Positions 19,846 through 28,566 of a DNA stretch of 44,872 nt are shown one piece after another. Under the pieces are notes generated by a model. That model made no database searches, had not been told where the DNA came from, and saw nothing but the letters and a program-made list of their open reading frames with translations. The position numbers and the translations under genes were made by a program. The DNA is from Gemmatimonadota bacterium (lineage in GTDB: Bacteria; Gemmatimonadota; Gemmatimonadetes; Gemmatimonadales; Gemmatimonadaceae), in the NCBI GenBank assembly GCA_003223455.1, contig QHVE01000059.1, positions 1-44,872 on the forward strand, in the 5' to 3' direction. The stretch's first letter is position 1, and the number at the start of each line of letters is the position of its first letter.

Positions 19846-20936
19846 GCGATCCACGCCCACGTCGAATCGCGGCGCTCGTCGATGGGCTTACCGCGGCGCA
19901 CATCGACGGGCTGCTGCTGACCGGCCTGCCCAACATCCGCTACCTGACCGGCTTCTCCGGCTCCAGCGCTCTGCTCGTGATCAGTCAGCGCGACGTCGTG
20001 CTCATCACCGATTTCCGCTATCAGACGCAAGTCGCGGAAGAGGTCGGGGACATCGCACGGATCGTCATCGAGCCGTCGAGCCTCTGGACGGGACTCTGGC
20101 AGCAGCTCGCGCAGATGTCGGGGTTGCAGGTGCTCGGATTCGAGACGGCACACATACTTCACCGCGATTTTCAGCGATTGAACGAGGTCGGTTCGCGCTG
20201 GCAGTGGCGCCCGACGGCGGATCTCGTGGAGACGCTTCGCGAGCGCAAGGACGACACGGAGATCGCGTTGATCGCACGGGCAGCCGACATGGCCACGACG
20301 GCGCTCTCGCGCACCCTGCCGCAAGTCAGTGCCGGGATGACCGAGCTCGCCGTCGCGGGCATCCTCGAGCGGGAGCTTCGAAACGCGGGAAGCGAGGGGT
20401 TCGCCTTTCCGTCGATCGTCGCGAGCGGACCGCGCTCGGCGCTTCCCCACGCACACTCGTCGGCACGGGAGCTCGCGTCGGGTGACTTTCTCCTGATGGA
20501 CTTCGGCGCCGTCGTCGACGGCTACTGCTCCGATATCACTCGTACCGTGGTGGTCGGCACCGCGAGCACCGAGCACCGCGGCGTGTACGACATCGTGCGG
20601 GTCGCCAACGAGCGTGGTGCCGCCGGTGTCAGAGCAGGCATGAGTGGTCGGGATGCCGACGCGCTGGCGCGGGACTACATTGAGCGGGCTGGATTCGGGC
20701 CGCTCTTCGGCCACAGTCTCGGTCACGGGATCGGTCTGGAAGTGCACGAAGCGCCGCGACTGGCCCGCACCTCGGAAGGGGTGCTCGCCGAGGGTGCGGT
20801 GGTGACGATCGAGCCGGGGGTCTATCGCCCCGGGTGGGGCGGCGTACGCATCGAGGACGACGTCGTCCTCGGCGCTGACGGTCCTCGACTTCTGACCAAC
20901 TTAAACTGCCCCAACCTCTTTCCCCTCATTCCTTGA
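19842..20936 (+). CDS. Xaa-Pro peptidase, M24B family
   Basis: A 364-residue metallopeptidase with a creatinase-like N-terminal domain (about 1-130; GLPNIRYLTGFSGS) and a pita-bread catalytic domain. The five metal ligands are readable: Asp in MDFGA, Asp in SDITRT, His in GHSLGHGIGLEVHE, Glu in TIEPGVY and Glu in RIEDDV. It removes or cleaves residues next to proline, either as an aminopeptidase or a dipeptidase (PepQ-like); size and N-terminal sequence fit the short Gram-positive-type PepP/YqhT group. GTG 19842 overlaps the aroQ stop, and the stop overlaps the TTG of accB. It is cytoplasmic. The exact substrate class cannot be settled from sequence. Confidence 0.92.
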   Translation: MSDPRPRRIAALVDGLTAAHIDGLLLTGLPNIRYLTGFSGSSALLVISQRDVVLITDFRYQTQVAEEVGDIARIVIEPSSLWTGLWQQLAQMSGLQVLGFETAHILHRDFQRLNEVGSRWQWRPTADLVETLRERKDDTEIALIARAADMATTALSRTLPQVSAGMTELAVAGILERELRNAGSEGFAFPSIVASGPRSALPHAHSSARELASGDFLLMDFGAVVDGYCSDITRTVVVGTASTEHRGVYDIVRVANERGAAGVRAGMSGRDADALARDYIERAGFGPLFGHSLGHGIGLEVHEAPRLARTSEGVLAEGAVVTIEPGVYRPGWGGVRIEDDVVLGADGPRLLTNLNCPNLFPLIP

Positions 20937-21433
20937 TCGACCTTCGCTACGTGAAAAAGCTCATCGATATGATCGATGAGTCGACCGTTGACTCCATCGA
21001 GATCTCGTCCGACAAGGGGATGAAGATCCGGATCTCGAAGAGCCCGAGCGGCCGAGGGGCGATGCAGGTGGCGCCCCCGGCGGTCATGGCGCCGATGATG
21101 GCACCCCCGATGATCGGGGCGCCTCATCCCACACCGGCCGAGGCGCAGCCGGCCATCGAGCCGCCAGCCGCACAGGAGCCGAAGGGTGGGGGGAGCGACG
21201 TCAAGTCGCCGATGGTCGGGACGTTCTACTCGTCGCCGGAGCCTGGATCAAGGCCTTACGTATCGGTGGGTTCGCGCGTCTCTAAGGGGCAGATTCTCTG
21301 CATCATCGAGGCGATGAAGATCATGAATGAGATCGAGTCTGAGGTCGCGGGAGTCGTGACCGAGGTTCTCGCCTCCGACGCGCAACCCGTCGAGTACGGG
21401 CAGCCGCTCTTCAGGATCGATCCCAATGGCTAG
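20933..21433 (+). CDS. accB: Biotin carboxyl carrier protein of acetyl-CoA carboxylase
   Basis: AccB carries biotin between biotin carboxylase and carboxyltransferase in the first committed step of fatty-acid synthesis. The 166-residue product has an N-terminal helix region (VKKLIDMIDESTVDSIEI), a Pro/Ala/Met-rich linker (about residues 45-85) and a C-terminal biotinyl domain (about 90-165) with the acceptor Lys129 in EAMKIMNEI. The thumb typical of AccB is present as MVGTFYSSPEPGSRPYV. The start is TTG 20933, overlapping the pepP stop (TTGA); no better start exists. Its stop overlaps the pilT start by eight bases, so the usual accB-accC pair is split by pilT. Confidence 0.96.
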   Translation: MIDLRYVKKLIDMIDESTVDSIEISSDKGMKIRISKSPSGRGAMQVAPPAVMAPMMAPPMIGAPHPTPAEAQPAIEPPAAQEPKGGGSDVKSPMVGTFYSSPEPGSRPYVSVGSRVSKGQILCIIEAMKIMNEIESEVAGVVTEVLASDAQPVEYGQPLFRIDPNG

Positions 21434-22616
21434 CTCCCCGCCGTCTCCCGCCGCCCCGCCCGCGCCTGCCGCACCGACGTCAGCCACCACGGGGCAGATC
21501 TTCAACTTCAAGGCGGTGCTGCAGCAGCTCGTGCAGCGCAATGCGTCCGACCTGCATCTGAAGGTCGGTCGGCCCCCGACGCTGCGACTTCACGGCGATC
21601 TGGTGCCGCTCGACCATCCCGCACTCCGTCCGGAGGATCTCAAGGGGCTCGCCGAGCAGTTGATGACACCTCGGCAGGTCAAGGAGTTCTCGGAGAACAA
21701 GGAGTGTGACTTCGCGATCGGCGTGCCGGGGATCGGGCGCTTCCGGTGCAACGTGTACCAGCAGCGCGGGTCCCTCTGCTACTCCATGCGCGCGATTCCC
21801 TACCAGGCGCGCACGATCAAGGAGCTCAACCTGCCACCGGTGCTCGAGGACATCGCGCTCAAGCCGCGGGGCCTCGTGCTCGTCACGGGCATCACCGGCT
21901 CCGGCAAGAGCACGGCGCTCGCCGCGATGCTCCAGCACATCAACGAGCAGCGCAAGGCGAACGTGATCACGATCGAGGATCCGATCGAGTTCCTCCATCG
22001 CGACATCAACTGCCACATCAACCAGCGCGAGGTCGGCACCGACACCGCCACCTTCGGCCAGGCGCTGCGCCGCGTGCTCCGACAGGACCCGGACGTCATC
22101 CTGATCGGTGAGATCCGGGATCTCGAGACGCTCGACACCGCGCTCAAGGCGGCCGATACCGGCCACCTCGTGTTCAGCACCTTGCACACGACTGACGCGA
22201 CGCAGACGATCAATCGCGTGCTCTCCTTCTATCCGCCGCACCAGCAGGCAGAGGTGCGCTTCTCGCTGTCCAGCGCCCTGCAGGCGGTCGTCTCGCTCCG
22301 CCTCGTGCCCCGTGCAGACAAGCCTGGTCGCGTCCCCGCCTGCGAAGTGCTGATCAACACGCAGACCGTGCGCGACCAGATCCGCGACATGGAGAAGTCC
22401 CTCAACATCCCCGACCTGATCAAGGAAGGAACGGTCCAGTACGGGATGCAGAGCTTCGACCAGTCGCTGATGCATTACTATTCGCAGGGCATCATCTCGT
22501 ACGAGAGCGCCTGCTTCTACGCCACCAGCCCGAGCGAGTTTGCACTGCGGGTGCAGGGGGTGGCTGGCACGAGCGACAACAGCTGGTCGGGCTTCGAGTC
22601 GGACTCGCAGTCCTGA
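21426..22616 (+). CDS. pilT: PilT/PilU-family type IV pilus retraction ATPase
   Basis: A 396-residue secretion ATPase. After a Pro/Ala-rich leader of about 22 residues comes a PAS-like N-terminal domain (about 25-125; NASDLHLKVGRPP), then the ATPase core with Walker A GITGSGKST (155-163), the ITIEDPIEF Asp box, Walker B-like DPDVILIGEIRD and the His box STLHTTDA. PilT powers depolymerisation of type IV pili. The usual PilT signature AIRNLIREGK is replaced by IPDLIKEGTVQYGMQSFDQSL, still recognisably PilT/PilU-like. It lies between accB and accC with an eight-base overlap with accB, far from other pilus genes. PilU or a general GspE-type retraction ATPase is the alternative. Confidence 0.92.
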   Translation: MASSPPSPAAPPAPAAPTSATTGQIFNFKAVLQQLVQRNASDLHLKVGRPPTLRLHGDLVPLDHPALRPEDLKGLAEQLMTPRQVKEFSENKECDFAIGVPGIGRFRCNVYQQRGSLCYSMRAIPYQARTIKELNLPPVLEDIALKPRGLVLVTGITGSGKSTALAAMLQHINEQRKANVITIEDPIEFLHRDINCHINQREVGTDTATFGQALRRVLRQDPDVILIGEIRDLETLDTALKAADTGHLVFSTLHTTDATQTINRVLSFYPPHQQAEVRFSLSSALQAVVSLRLVPRADKPGRVPACEVLINTQTVRDQIRDMEKSLNIPDLIKEGTVQYGMQSFDQSLMHYYSQGIISYESACFYATSPSEFALRVQGVAGTSDNSWSGFESDSQS

Positions 22617-22731
22617 ACCCATGACTCTGCACGCACGGCTCGCGAAGCCGCGCAACGGCGATCGCGAGGATCCATCATGCTCGAGCAGGTCCTGAGCGAC
22701 AACGAACGGCCGGCCACCGCGCGGAGCGTCA

Positions 22732-24087
22732 GTGTTTAAGAAGGTGCTGATCGCCAACCGCGGCGAGATCGCGCTCCGCGTCATCCGGGCGTGTCGCGAG
22801 CTCGGCGTGCAGACGGTGGCCGTGTACTCGGAGGCCGATCGCGAGTCGCTGCACGTACGCTTCGCCGATGACGACGTCTGCATCGGACCGCCGGCGGCTC
22901 GCGACTCCTACCTCAAGATCCCGCGCATCATCGCCGCGGCGGAGATCGCCGGCGCCGACGCGATCCATCCTGGCTACGGCTTTCTCGCCGAGAACGCCGA
23001 GTTCGCCGAGATCTGCGCCGCGTCGAACATCACCTTCATCGGACCTACCGCGGAGCAGATCCGCGTCATGGGCGACAAGGCCGCGGCGCGGAAGGCCATG
23101 ACGGCCGTGGGCGTGCCGATCGTCCCGGGGACGCCCGGTCCGGTGGAGGACGTCGACGAGGCGCTGGAGTTCGCCAAGTCGATCGGCTTCCCGGTGATCA
23201 TCAAGGCAGCGGCGGGCGGCGGCGGCAAGGGGATGCGCGTCGCCAAGGATGCCGACGAGTTCGAGCGGTCGTTCTCGCTCGCGCGCAGCGAGGCCCTGTC
23301 CGCCTTCGGCAACGGCGACGTGTACGTCGAGAAGTACCTCATGCGGCCGCGGCACATCGAGTTCCAGATCCTCGGCGACAAGCACGGCCGCGTGATCCAT
23401 CTGGGTGAACGCGACTGCTCGGTACAGCGGCGGCATCAGAAGCTCATCGAGGAGGCGCCGAGCCCTGCGATGACGCCGGACCTGCGGCGCCGGATGGGCG
23501 ACGCGGCGGTCGCTGGAGCGAAAGCGATCGACTACGTGGGCGCCGGCACGATCGAGATGCTGCTCGACGAGGACGGCTCGTTCTACTTCATGGAGATGAA
23601 CACGCGGATCCAGGTCGAGCATCCGGTGACGGAGATGCTGACCGGGGTCGATCTCGTGAAGGAGCAGATCCGTGTCGCGGCAGGCCATCCGCTCGGCGTT
23701 CACGAGCTGCCACCGCTTCGCGGCCACGTCATCGAGTGTCGCGTCAACGCCGAGGATCCGAACCGAAACTTCCAGCCGTCCCCGGGTCGCATCGTGACGT
23801 TCCATCCGCCGGGCGGCAACGGTGTGCGTCTCGACACGCACGTCTACGCCGGCTACACGGTGCCGCCGTTCTACGATTCGATGATCGCCAAGGTCATCTG
23901 TCAGGGACGCGACCGTGAAGAGGCGCTGGCGAAGATGCGGCTCGCACTGGAAACCTTCATCATCGAGGGGCCGACGACCACCATCCCCTTCCTCGCGCGC
24001 GTCATGCAGAACCCCCGATTCCAGAGCGGCGACGTGGACACGAAGTTCCTGGAGCGGGAGCCGGAGCTGATGAAGGAGCCGACGTAG
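22732..24087 (+). CDS. accC: Biotin carboxylase subunit of acetyl-CoA carboxylase
   Basis: AccC carboxylates the biotin on AccB using ATP and bicarbonate. The 451-residue product has the full set of signatures: [22 protein letters not shown] at the start (residues 3-24), the FLAEN loop, the glycine-rich ATP loop [27 protein letters not shown], the catalytic [15 protein letters not shown] and a C-terminal biotin-carboxylase domain. The start is GTG 22732. It is preceded by 115 bases without a convincing gene (22617-22731), containing a small hairpin CGGCT-cgcga-AGCCG at 22636-22650. Its stop is one base from the comB GTG. Confidence 0.97.
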   Translation: MFKKVLIANRGEIALRVIRACRELGVQTVAVYSEADRESLHVRFADDDVCIGPPAARDSYLKIPRIIAAAEIAGADAIHPGYGFLAENAEFAEICAASNITFIGPTAEQIRVMGDKAAARKAMTAVGVPIVPGTPGPVEDVDEALEFAKSIGFPVIIKAAAGGGGKGMRVAKDADEFERSFSLARSEALSAFGNGDVYVEKYLMRPRHIEFQILGDKHGRVIHLGERDCSVQRRHQKLIEEAPSPAMTPDLRRRMGDAAVAGAKAIDYVGAGTIEMLLDEDGSFYFMEMNTRIQVEHPVTEMLTGVDLVKEQIRVAAGHPLGVHELPPLRGHVIECRVNAEDPNRNFQPSPGRIVTFHPPGGNGVRLDTHVYAGYTVPPFYDSMIAKVICQGRDREEALAKMRLALETFIIEGPTTTIPFLARVMQNPRFQSGDVDTKFLEREPELMKEPT

Positions 24088-24088
24088 G

Positions 24089-24835
24089 GTGCGCATCGAC
24101 GTACTGTACGGGGCGGAGCACCTTGGCACGCAGGAGGTCCAGGGTCGGGTGGTGGCGATGATCGACGTGCTCCGCGCCTCGACGACGATCGCCGTCGCGC
24201 TGGCGAACGGTGCGCGCACGGTCATTCCGCTCGAGAGCTCGGAAGACGTCGTCACGCGCTCGAAGCAGTTCGAGCGCGCCGGAGTGTTGCTCGCCGGCGA
24301 GCGGCGCATGCTGAAGATGGACGGATTCGACCTCGGCAATTCGCCCGCCGAGCACACGCGTGAGGTCGTCGAGGGGAAGACCGTTCTGCTCACGACGACG
24401 AATGGCACGCGGGCGCTGCTCGCGGTCCAGGGAGCGCGTGACGTGGTCGTGGCCTCGTACGTCAACCTCACTGCGGTCAGTGCCATGTTGCGCGCGGCAT
24501 TGCGCGGCGGCGCGGACGTCACGATCGTGTGCGCGGGGCAGCACCGGCAGTTCGCGCTCGAGGATGCCGCCTGCGCCGGACGGTACGTCTACCAGATCAC
24601 CAAGCGGCTCCAGCAAGCGGACGTGAACGATGCGGCACTCGCTGCCTCGCTCATCGACCGGAAGTACGGCGACAACCTGATGCGGCTCTTCAGCACCGCG
24701 GCGCACGGCCGGGCCCTGGCCGCCGCGGGATTCGAAGGGGATCTCGCCGCGTGTGCGGCCGTGGATTCGTACCCGGTCATCCCGATCTACCAGGATCGGC
24801 AAATCACCAAGCTGGGGCCTGAGCGGGAGCGGTAA
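24089..24835 (+). CDS. comB: 2-phosphosulfolactate phosphatase family protein (ComB-like)
   Basis: A 248-residue member of the ComB family, named for the Mg2+-dependent phosphatase of coenzyme M synthesis. Visible signatures are MIDVLRASTT (24-33), the GERRMLKMDGFDLGNSP loop, LTTTNGTRAL and the C-terminal AVDSYPVIPIY. ComB proteins are widespread in bacteria that do not make coenzyme M, and no other sulfolactate gene is near, so the true substrate here is uncertain. GTG 24089 lies one base after the accC stop, and ftsK starts five bases after its stop, which makes it part of the same transcription unit. Confidence 0.88.
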   Translation: MRIDVLYGAEHLGTQEVQGRVVAMIDVLRASTTIAVALANGARTVIPLESSEDVVTRSKQFERAGVLLAGERRMLKMDGFDLGNSPAEHTREVVEGKTVLLTTTNGTRALLAVQGARDVVVASYVNLTAVSAMLRAALRGGADVTIVCAGQHRQFALEDAACAGRYVYQITKRLQQADVNDAALAASLIDRKYGDNLMRLFSTAAHGRALAAAGFEGDLAACAAVDSYPVIPIYQDRQITKLGPERER

Positions 24836-24840
24836 TCCGC

Positions 24841-27186
24841 GTGGGCAGCACACTCAAGCGCGAGCTGATCGGCATCGCGCTCCTTCTTTTTTCGGTCTTC
24901 CTCGCGGGTGCGCTCGTCGCGCTCGCGGCGAGCACGCTTCGCGGCGGCGTCGACGTGCGCCACAGCGTGGGCTTCGTCGGCTACTACCTGGCGTACCCCG
25001 TGGTCAGCTTCTTCGGCTGGCCGGCGGCCGCGCTGGTTCCGGCGGTGCCCGCGGTGCATGCGCTGCGCTTGTTCGGCCGGCTCGAGTCCGAGACGGATCG
25101 GTCGTGGATGATCTTCCTCGCCGGCGTCGTCGTGCTGCTCCCGATCGCGGTCGGGATCTCGGTGCACGACCCGCGCGCCGATGAGGTGTCCAACCTGGCA
25201 GGGGTCTGGGGCGGGTTCGTCGCTTACTACTGGCGCGCGTGGTTCGGCGGGTTCGGCTCCTGGGTGGTGCTGATGCTCGGGGCGAGCGCGCTCACTGCGG
25301 TCACGCTTCGCTGGAACCCGGTTCGGATGATCGTGGGTCGCCGTGCGCCGATCCCGGTGGTGCCGGCGGCCGAAATCGTCGCGGCAGAGGAGCCGTACGC
25401 GCCGCCCAAGCGCCGACGGAAGAAGGAACCGGTGGACATTGCCCTCGCGCTCGAGCCGCCGCCCGAGGAGTTCGAGGCGCTCGATGCGCTGGCGGCGATC
25501 CAGGCCTCGCATTCGGCCGACGCCGATGCCAAGGAGGACGCCGCGATCGAGGAAGCGGTCAAGCGGCGCGGCAAGAAGAAGGAGCCGACGAGGCGCGACG
25601 ACGAGATCGCGGCCGCCATCGAGGCCACCGAGACGCCGGAGCTGGCGAGCGACGAGCTGCCCCCCTCCGAGCTGCTCAACCCTCCGCCGCCGAGGAACGC
25701 GGACCTCGGCCGACGCGAGCTCGACGCGATGGGCGTGAAGCTCATGGACGCCTTGCGCACCTTCAAGGTCGAGGGTGAGCTGACCGGTCGCACCACCGGT
25801 CCCGTCGTGACGCAATTCGAGGTGTCGCCGGCGCCCGGCGTGAAGGTGCGGCAGATCGCCAACCTGTCGAACGACCTCGCGCCGATCCCCGGGCGCGGCG
25901 CCGTCGGCGTGGAGGTGCCGAACCCGACGCCGGAGATCGTCGGCTTCCGGGAGCTCATCGAGCACGGCGATTTCCGCAACGCCCGCGCGGCGCTTCCCAT
26001 CGCGCTCGGCAAGGATCTCGAGGGAAAGCCGGTGATCGCCGACCTCGCGAAGATGCCGCATCTCCTCATCGCCGGTGCGACGGGCTCGGGAAAGTCGGTG
26101 TGCGTGAACACGATCATCACCAGCCTCGTGTATCGGCACACGCCGCGCACGCTGCGATTCCTGATGGTCGATCCGAAGATGGTCGAGCTGTCGGTGTACA
26201 ACGCGCTCCCGCACAAGCGCCACAAGGTCGTCACCGATAACCGCGACGCCGCCTCGGTGCTGAAATGGGCCGTGCTCGAGATGCAGGAGCGCTACGAGCT
26301 GCTCGCGGCGAACGGCTGCCGCAACCTGCAGGACTTCAACCGGCGCGTGCAGGACAAGGCGCCATTGAAGACGCCGAGGCGGAAGGACGTCGCGTTCGAG
26401 GACACGGTGTATCGTGGTGACATCCTGCCATACATCGTCGTGATCATCGACGAGATGGCGGACCTCATGATGACGGTGCAGGGCGAGGTCGAGACGCCGA
26501 TCGCGATGCTCGCGCAGAAGGCGCGCGCCATCGGGATCCATCTCATCCTGGCGACGCAGCGGCCGAGCGTGAACGTGATCACGGGACTGATCAAGGCGAA
26601 CTTCCCGAGCCGCATCGCCTTCCGCGTCGCCGGCCAGGTGGACAGCAGAACGATCATCGACGGCGCGGGCGCGGAGATGCTGCTCGGCAACGGCGACATG
26701 CTGTTCATCCCGCCAGGGAAGAGTGAGCCGAGTCGGTTGCAGGGCGCTTATCTCTCGAGCGAGGAGACCGAGCGCCTGATGGCGTGGTACGAATCGCAGC
26801 GCGACCGCCGACGGGCCCGGCTGCGCGAGGCCGGAATGGAGCTCGAGGCCGAGATGTCGCCGGACGAACCCGACATCCTCGAGACCGTGCGCACGCGCGA
26901 GGCGGAGATGCGGGCCGCGCTCGAGGGGGGCGCCGAAGAGAGCGGGGCCGACGCAGGCTCGCGGGATCCGCTGTTCCGCGAGGCAGCGGAGCTGTGCATC
27001 CAGAATCAAAGCGGCTCGACGTCGCTGCTGCAGCGGCGCTTGGGGATCGGCTACGGTCGTGCGGCGCGCATCATCGATCAGCTGGCCGACGCGGGCGTGC
27101 TCGACGCGAAGAGCGGTCCGAAAGGCCGCGAGGTCCGCGCTGGGCTCGAGGATCTCGATCGCATCTGCGGGACGAAAGGCGAGTGA
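24841..27186 (+). CDS. ftsK: DNA translocase FtsK/SpoIIIE
   Basis: FtsK is a septum-anchored hexameric motor that pumps chromosomal DNA and helps dimer resolution during division. The 781-residue protein has about four membrane segments in the first 165 residues, a charged linker (about 175-285; KRRRKKEP, RRGKKKEPTRRDD), the alpha-beta motor domain with Walker A GATGSGKS (412-419), Walker B IVVIIDEMADLMM, LATQRPSVNVITG, and a C-terminal winged-helix gamma domain (LCIQNQSGSTSLLQRRLGIGYGRAARI) that reads KOPS orienting sequences. It is shorter than the E. coli protein because the linker is short. GTG 24841 is the start; the stop overlaps the GTG of the following gene. Confidence 0.96.
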   Translation: MGSTLKRELIGIALLLFSVFLAGALVALAASTLRGGVDVRHSVGFVGYYLAYPVVSFFGWPAAALVPAVPAVHALRLFGRLESETDRSWMIFLAGVVVLLPIAVGISVHDPRADEVSNLAGVWGGFVAYYWRAWFGGFGSWVVLMLGASALTAVTLRWNPVRMIVGRRAPIPVVPAAEIVAAEEPYAPPKRRRKKEPVDIALALEPPPEEFEALDALAAIQASHSADADAKEDAAIEEAVKRRGKKKEPTRRDDEIAAAIEATETPELASDELPPSELLNPPPPRNADLGRRELDAMGVKLMDALRTFKVEGELTGRTTGPVVTQFEVSPAPGVKVRQIANLSNDLAPIPGRGAVGVEVPNPTPEIVGFRELIEHGDFRNARAALPIALGKDLEGKPVIADLAKMPHLLIAGATGSGKSVCVNTIITSLVYRHTPRTLRFLMVDPKMVELSVYNALPHKRHKVVTDNRDAASVLKWAVLEMQERYELLAANGCRNLQDFNRRVQDKAPLKTPRRKDVAFEDTVYRGDILPYIVVIIDEMADLMMTVQGEVETPIAMLAQKARAIGIHLILATQRPSVNVITGLIKANFPSRIAFRVAGQVDSRTIIDGAGAEMLLGNGDMLFIPPGKSEPSRLQGAYLSSEETERLMAWYESQRDRRRARLREAGMELEAEMSPDEPDILETVRTREAEMRAALEGGAEESGADAGSRDPLFREAAELCIQNQSGSTSLLQRRLGIGYGRAARIIDQLADAGVLDAKSGPKGREVRAGLEDLDRICGTKGE

Positions 27187-27953
27187 GGAGGCTGTCGTCG
27201 CGCGCCGCTGTCGGCGCGACGCTGGCAATCAGCGCACTCGCCGGCGCGCAGGAGCCGTCGAGCAACCCACCAGGCGTCGTCGCGCCGACCGCGGCGACCG
27301 ATTCGCTGCTACCGTTCGAGCGGCCGGTCGGCGCGCCGATGCGCACGGACGCCGTCACGTACCGCCTCTCGCTGCTGCGCGATGTCGGGCCGACGTCGCT
27401 CGGTGTGCGAGTCGTCGAGGTGAGCGAGGCGTCGCTGGGTGGTACTCCGACGTGGCTGATCGCGGAACGCCGTACCGGCAGCGCGGTCCCGACGACGGAT
27501 TCGCTCTGGCTCGCCAAGGCCGACCTGGTGCCACTGCGGTGGGTCGGCACGAACGACCGCACGCAGCTCGGGGCGTCGTTCGCGCACGATTCGATCTTCG
27601 GCGCGATGCAGAGCTACGCGGGCCGCGCCTCGTTCGCCGCACCGATGCTCCCGGGCGCGCTCGTGACCCCGGGAATGACGGAGCGGATCGTCGAGATGCT
27701 GCCGCTTCGCTCCGGCTACCGCGCGGCCGCGTCGCTCCTGCTCGTCGACCAGGGCACGCCGCGCGCGCTTCCCGCCGAGATCGCGGTGGAGCGAGAGGAG
27801 CGCACGCGCACGCCAGCGGGTGAGGCCGATTGCTGGGTGGTCGTGCTGCGGGCGGGCGCGATGGAAGAACGGCTGTGGGTGGACAAGGGCCGCCGCGCCG
27901 TCGTCCGGACGGAGCAGGTTACGTCGATGGGTAGAGTGGTCGGCGAGCTCTGA
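27183..27953 (+). CDS. Exported protein of unknown function downstream of ftsK
   Basis: A 256-residue protein with a probable signal peptide (RRLSSRAAVGATLAISALAGAQE, cleavage after about residue 22). The rest is beta-rich and contains no catalytic motif I recognise (YRLSLLRDVGPTSLGVRVVEV, WLIAERRTGSAVPTTDSLW, EERLWVDKGRRAVVRTEQ). The pattern of a substrate-conversion-type strand series ending in WVDKGRR-x-VVR is reminiscent of DUF3108 or LolA-like periplasmic proteins, but I cannot assign it. GTG 27183 overlaps the ftsK stop (GTGA), so expression is coupled. It is probably the last gene of the long operon that begins at 17294. Confidence 0.72.
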   Translation: MRRLSSRAAVGATLAISALAGAQEPSSNPPGVVAPTAATDSLLPFERPVGAPMRTDAVTYRLSLLRDVGPTSLGVRVVEVSEASLGGTPTWLIAERRTGSAVPTTDSLWLAKADLVPLRWVGTNDRTQLGASFAHDSIFGAMQSYAGRASFAAPMLPGALVTPGMTERIVEMLPLRSGYRAAASLLLVDQGTPRALPAEIAVEREERTRTPAGEADCWVVVLRAGAMEERLWVDKGRRAVVRTEQVTSMGRVVGEL

Positions 27954-28080
27954 AGTGGCAGGGCGAGTACCCGCCACGGCAGGCGTACTCGTTACTGCGG
28001 TGCCGATCTCAGGGCGCGTTCGCTCCACCTTGCGCAGCGACGATGACGGCGGTGCCGAGGCAGTCCGTATTCTGCCCCGC

Positions 28081-28455
28081 ATGTCAGCGGCCAGGCAGTC
28101 ATTCGGCGAGTTGGGGGAGCGGATCGCGGAGCGGTGGCTTCGGGAGCGTGGGTGGCGCGTGGTCCAGCGCCGGTTCCGTTCGGGGCACCGCGACATCGAT
28201 CTCGTCGTCGAGCGGGACGGGGTGGTGGCGTTCGTCGAGGTGAAGGCTCGGCGCGGGGACCGGTTCGGCGGACCGGTCGAAGCGGTCAACTGGCGGAAAC
28301 AGAAGGAGTTGGGCCGCTCGGCTCGCGTCTGGGTCTCTCGTCACGGCCGCTCCCACGACGCCTATCGGTTCGACGTCGTGGGGGTTCTCGTCGAGGGCCA
28401 GCGCGTCAGGATCCGGCACGTCGAGGACGCCTTTCCTCTGCACCTTTCGGCTTGA
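28081..28455 (+). CDS. yraN: YraN/UPF0102 family nuclease-like protein
   Basis: A 124-residue protein of the YraN family, which has a restriction-endonuclease-like fold related to Holliday-junction resolvases. The characteristic residues are present: GELGERIAERWLRERGWRV at the N-terminus, then HRDIDLVVERDGVVAFVEVKAR, where Asp, Glu and Lys form the D-(E-x-K) metal site. ATG 28081 matches the family start; an earlier in-frame GTG at 27955 would add 42 residues unlike the family. A TATTCT box (28068-28073) lies seven bases before the ATG and there is no Shine-Dalgarno sequence. The cellular role of YraN is not established. recA follows. Confidence 0.88.
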   Translation: MSAARQSFGELGERIAERWLRERGWRVVQRRFRSGHRDIDLVVERDGVVAFVEVKARRGDRFGGPVEAVNWRKQKELGRSARVWVSRHGRSHDAYRFDVVGVLVEGQRVRIRHVEDAFPLHLSA

Positions 28456-28480
28456 TTTCGGGTCCCGATCTTCGTATTTT
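28452..28480 (+). promoter_or_regulatory. Candidate recA promoter
   Basis: TTGATT (28452-28457) and TATTTT (28475-28480) have an ideal 17-base spacer; the -35 overlaps the yraN stop codon. Transcription would start near 28487, with a leader of about 80 bases to ATG 28567. A direct repeat TTCG-N7-TTCG (28471-28474 and 28482-28485) brackets the -10 and could be a repressor site, but no LexA motif known to me matches exactly. Confidence 0.55.
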
Positions 28481-28566
28481 ATTCGGGTATCGGGTCGCCT
28501 GCTTTTCCGGTACGCTTATGTCCGCGTGGCCAGAGGAATCCACGACAAACGAGAGGTTGTAGACGA

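Noticed and set aside
22636-22650. Hairpin CGGCT-cgcga-AGCCG between pilT and accC considered as a terminator
   Set aside because: No T-tract follows and accC appears to belong to the same operon.
22678-22740. 20-codon frame ([12 protein letters not shown]...) ending over the accC start
   Set aside because: Too short, no ribosome-binding site and no second line of evidence.
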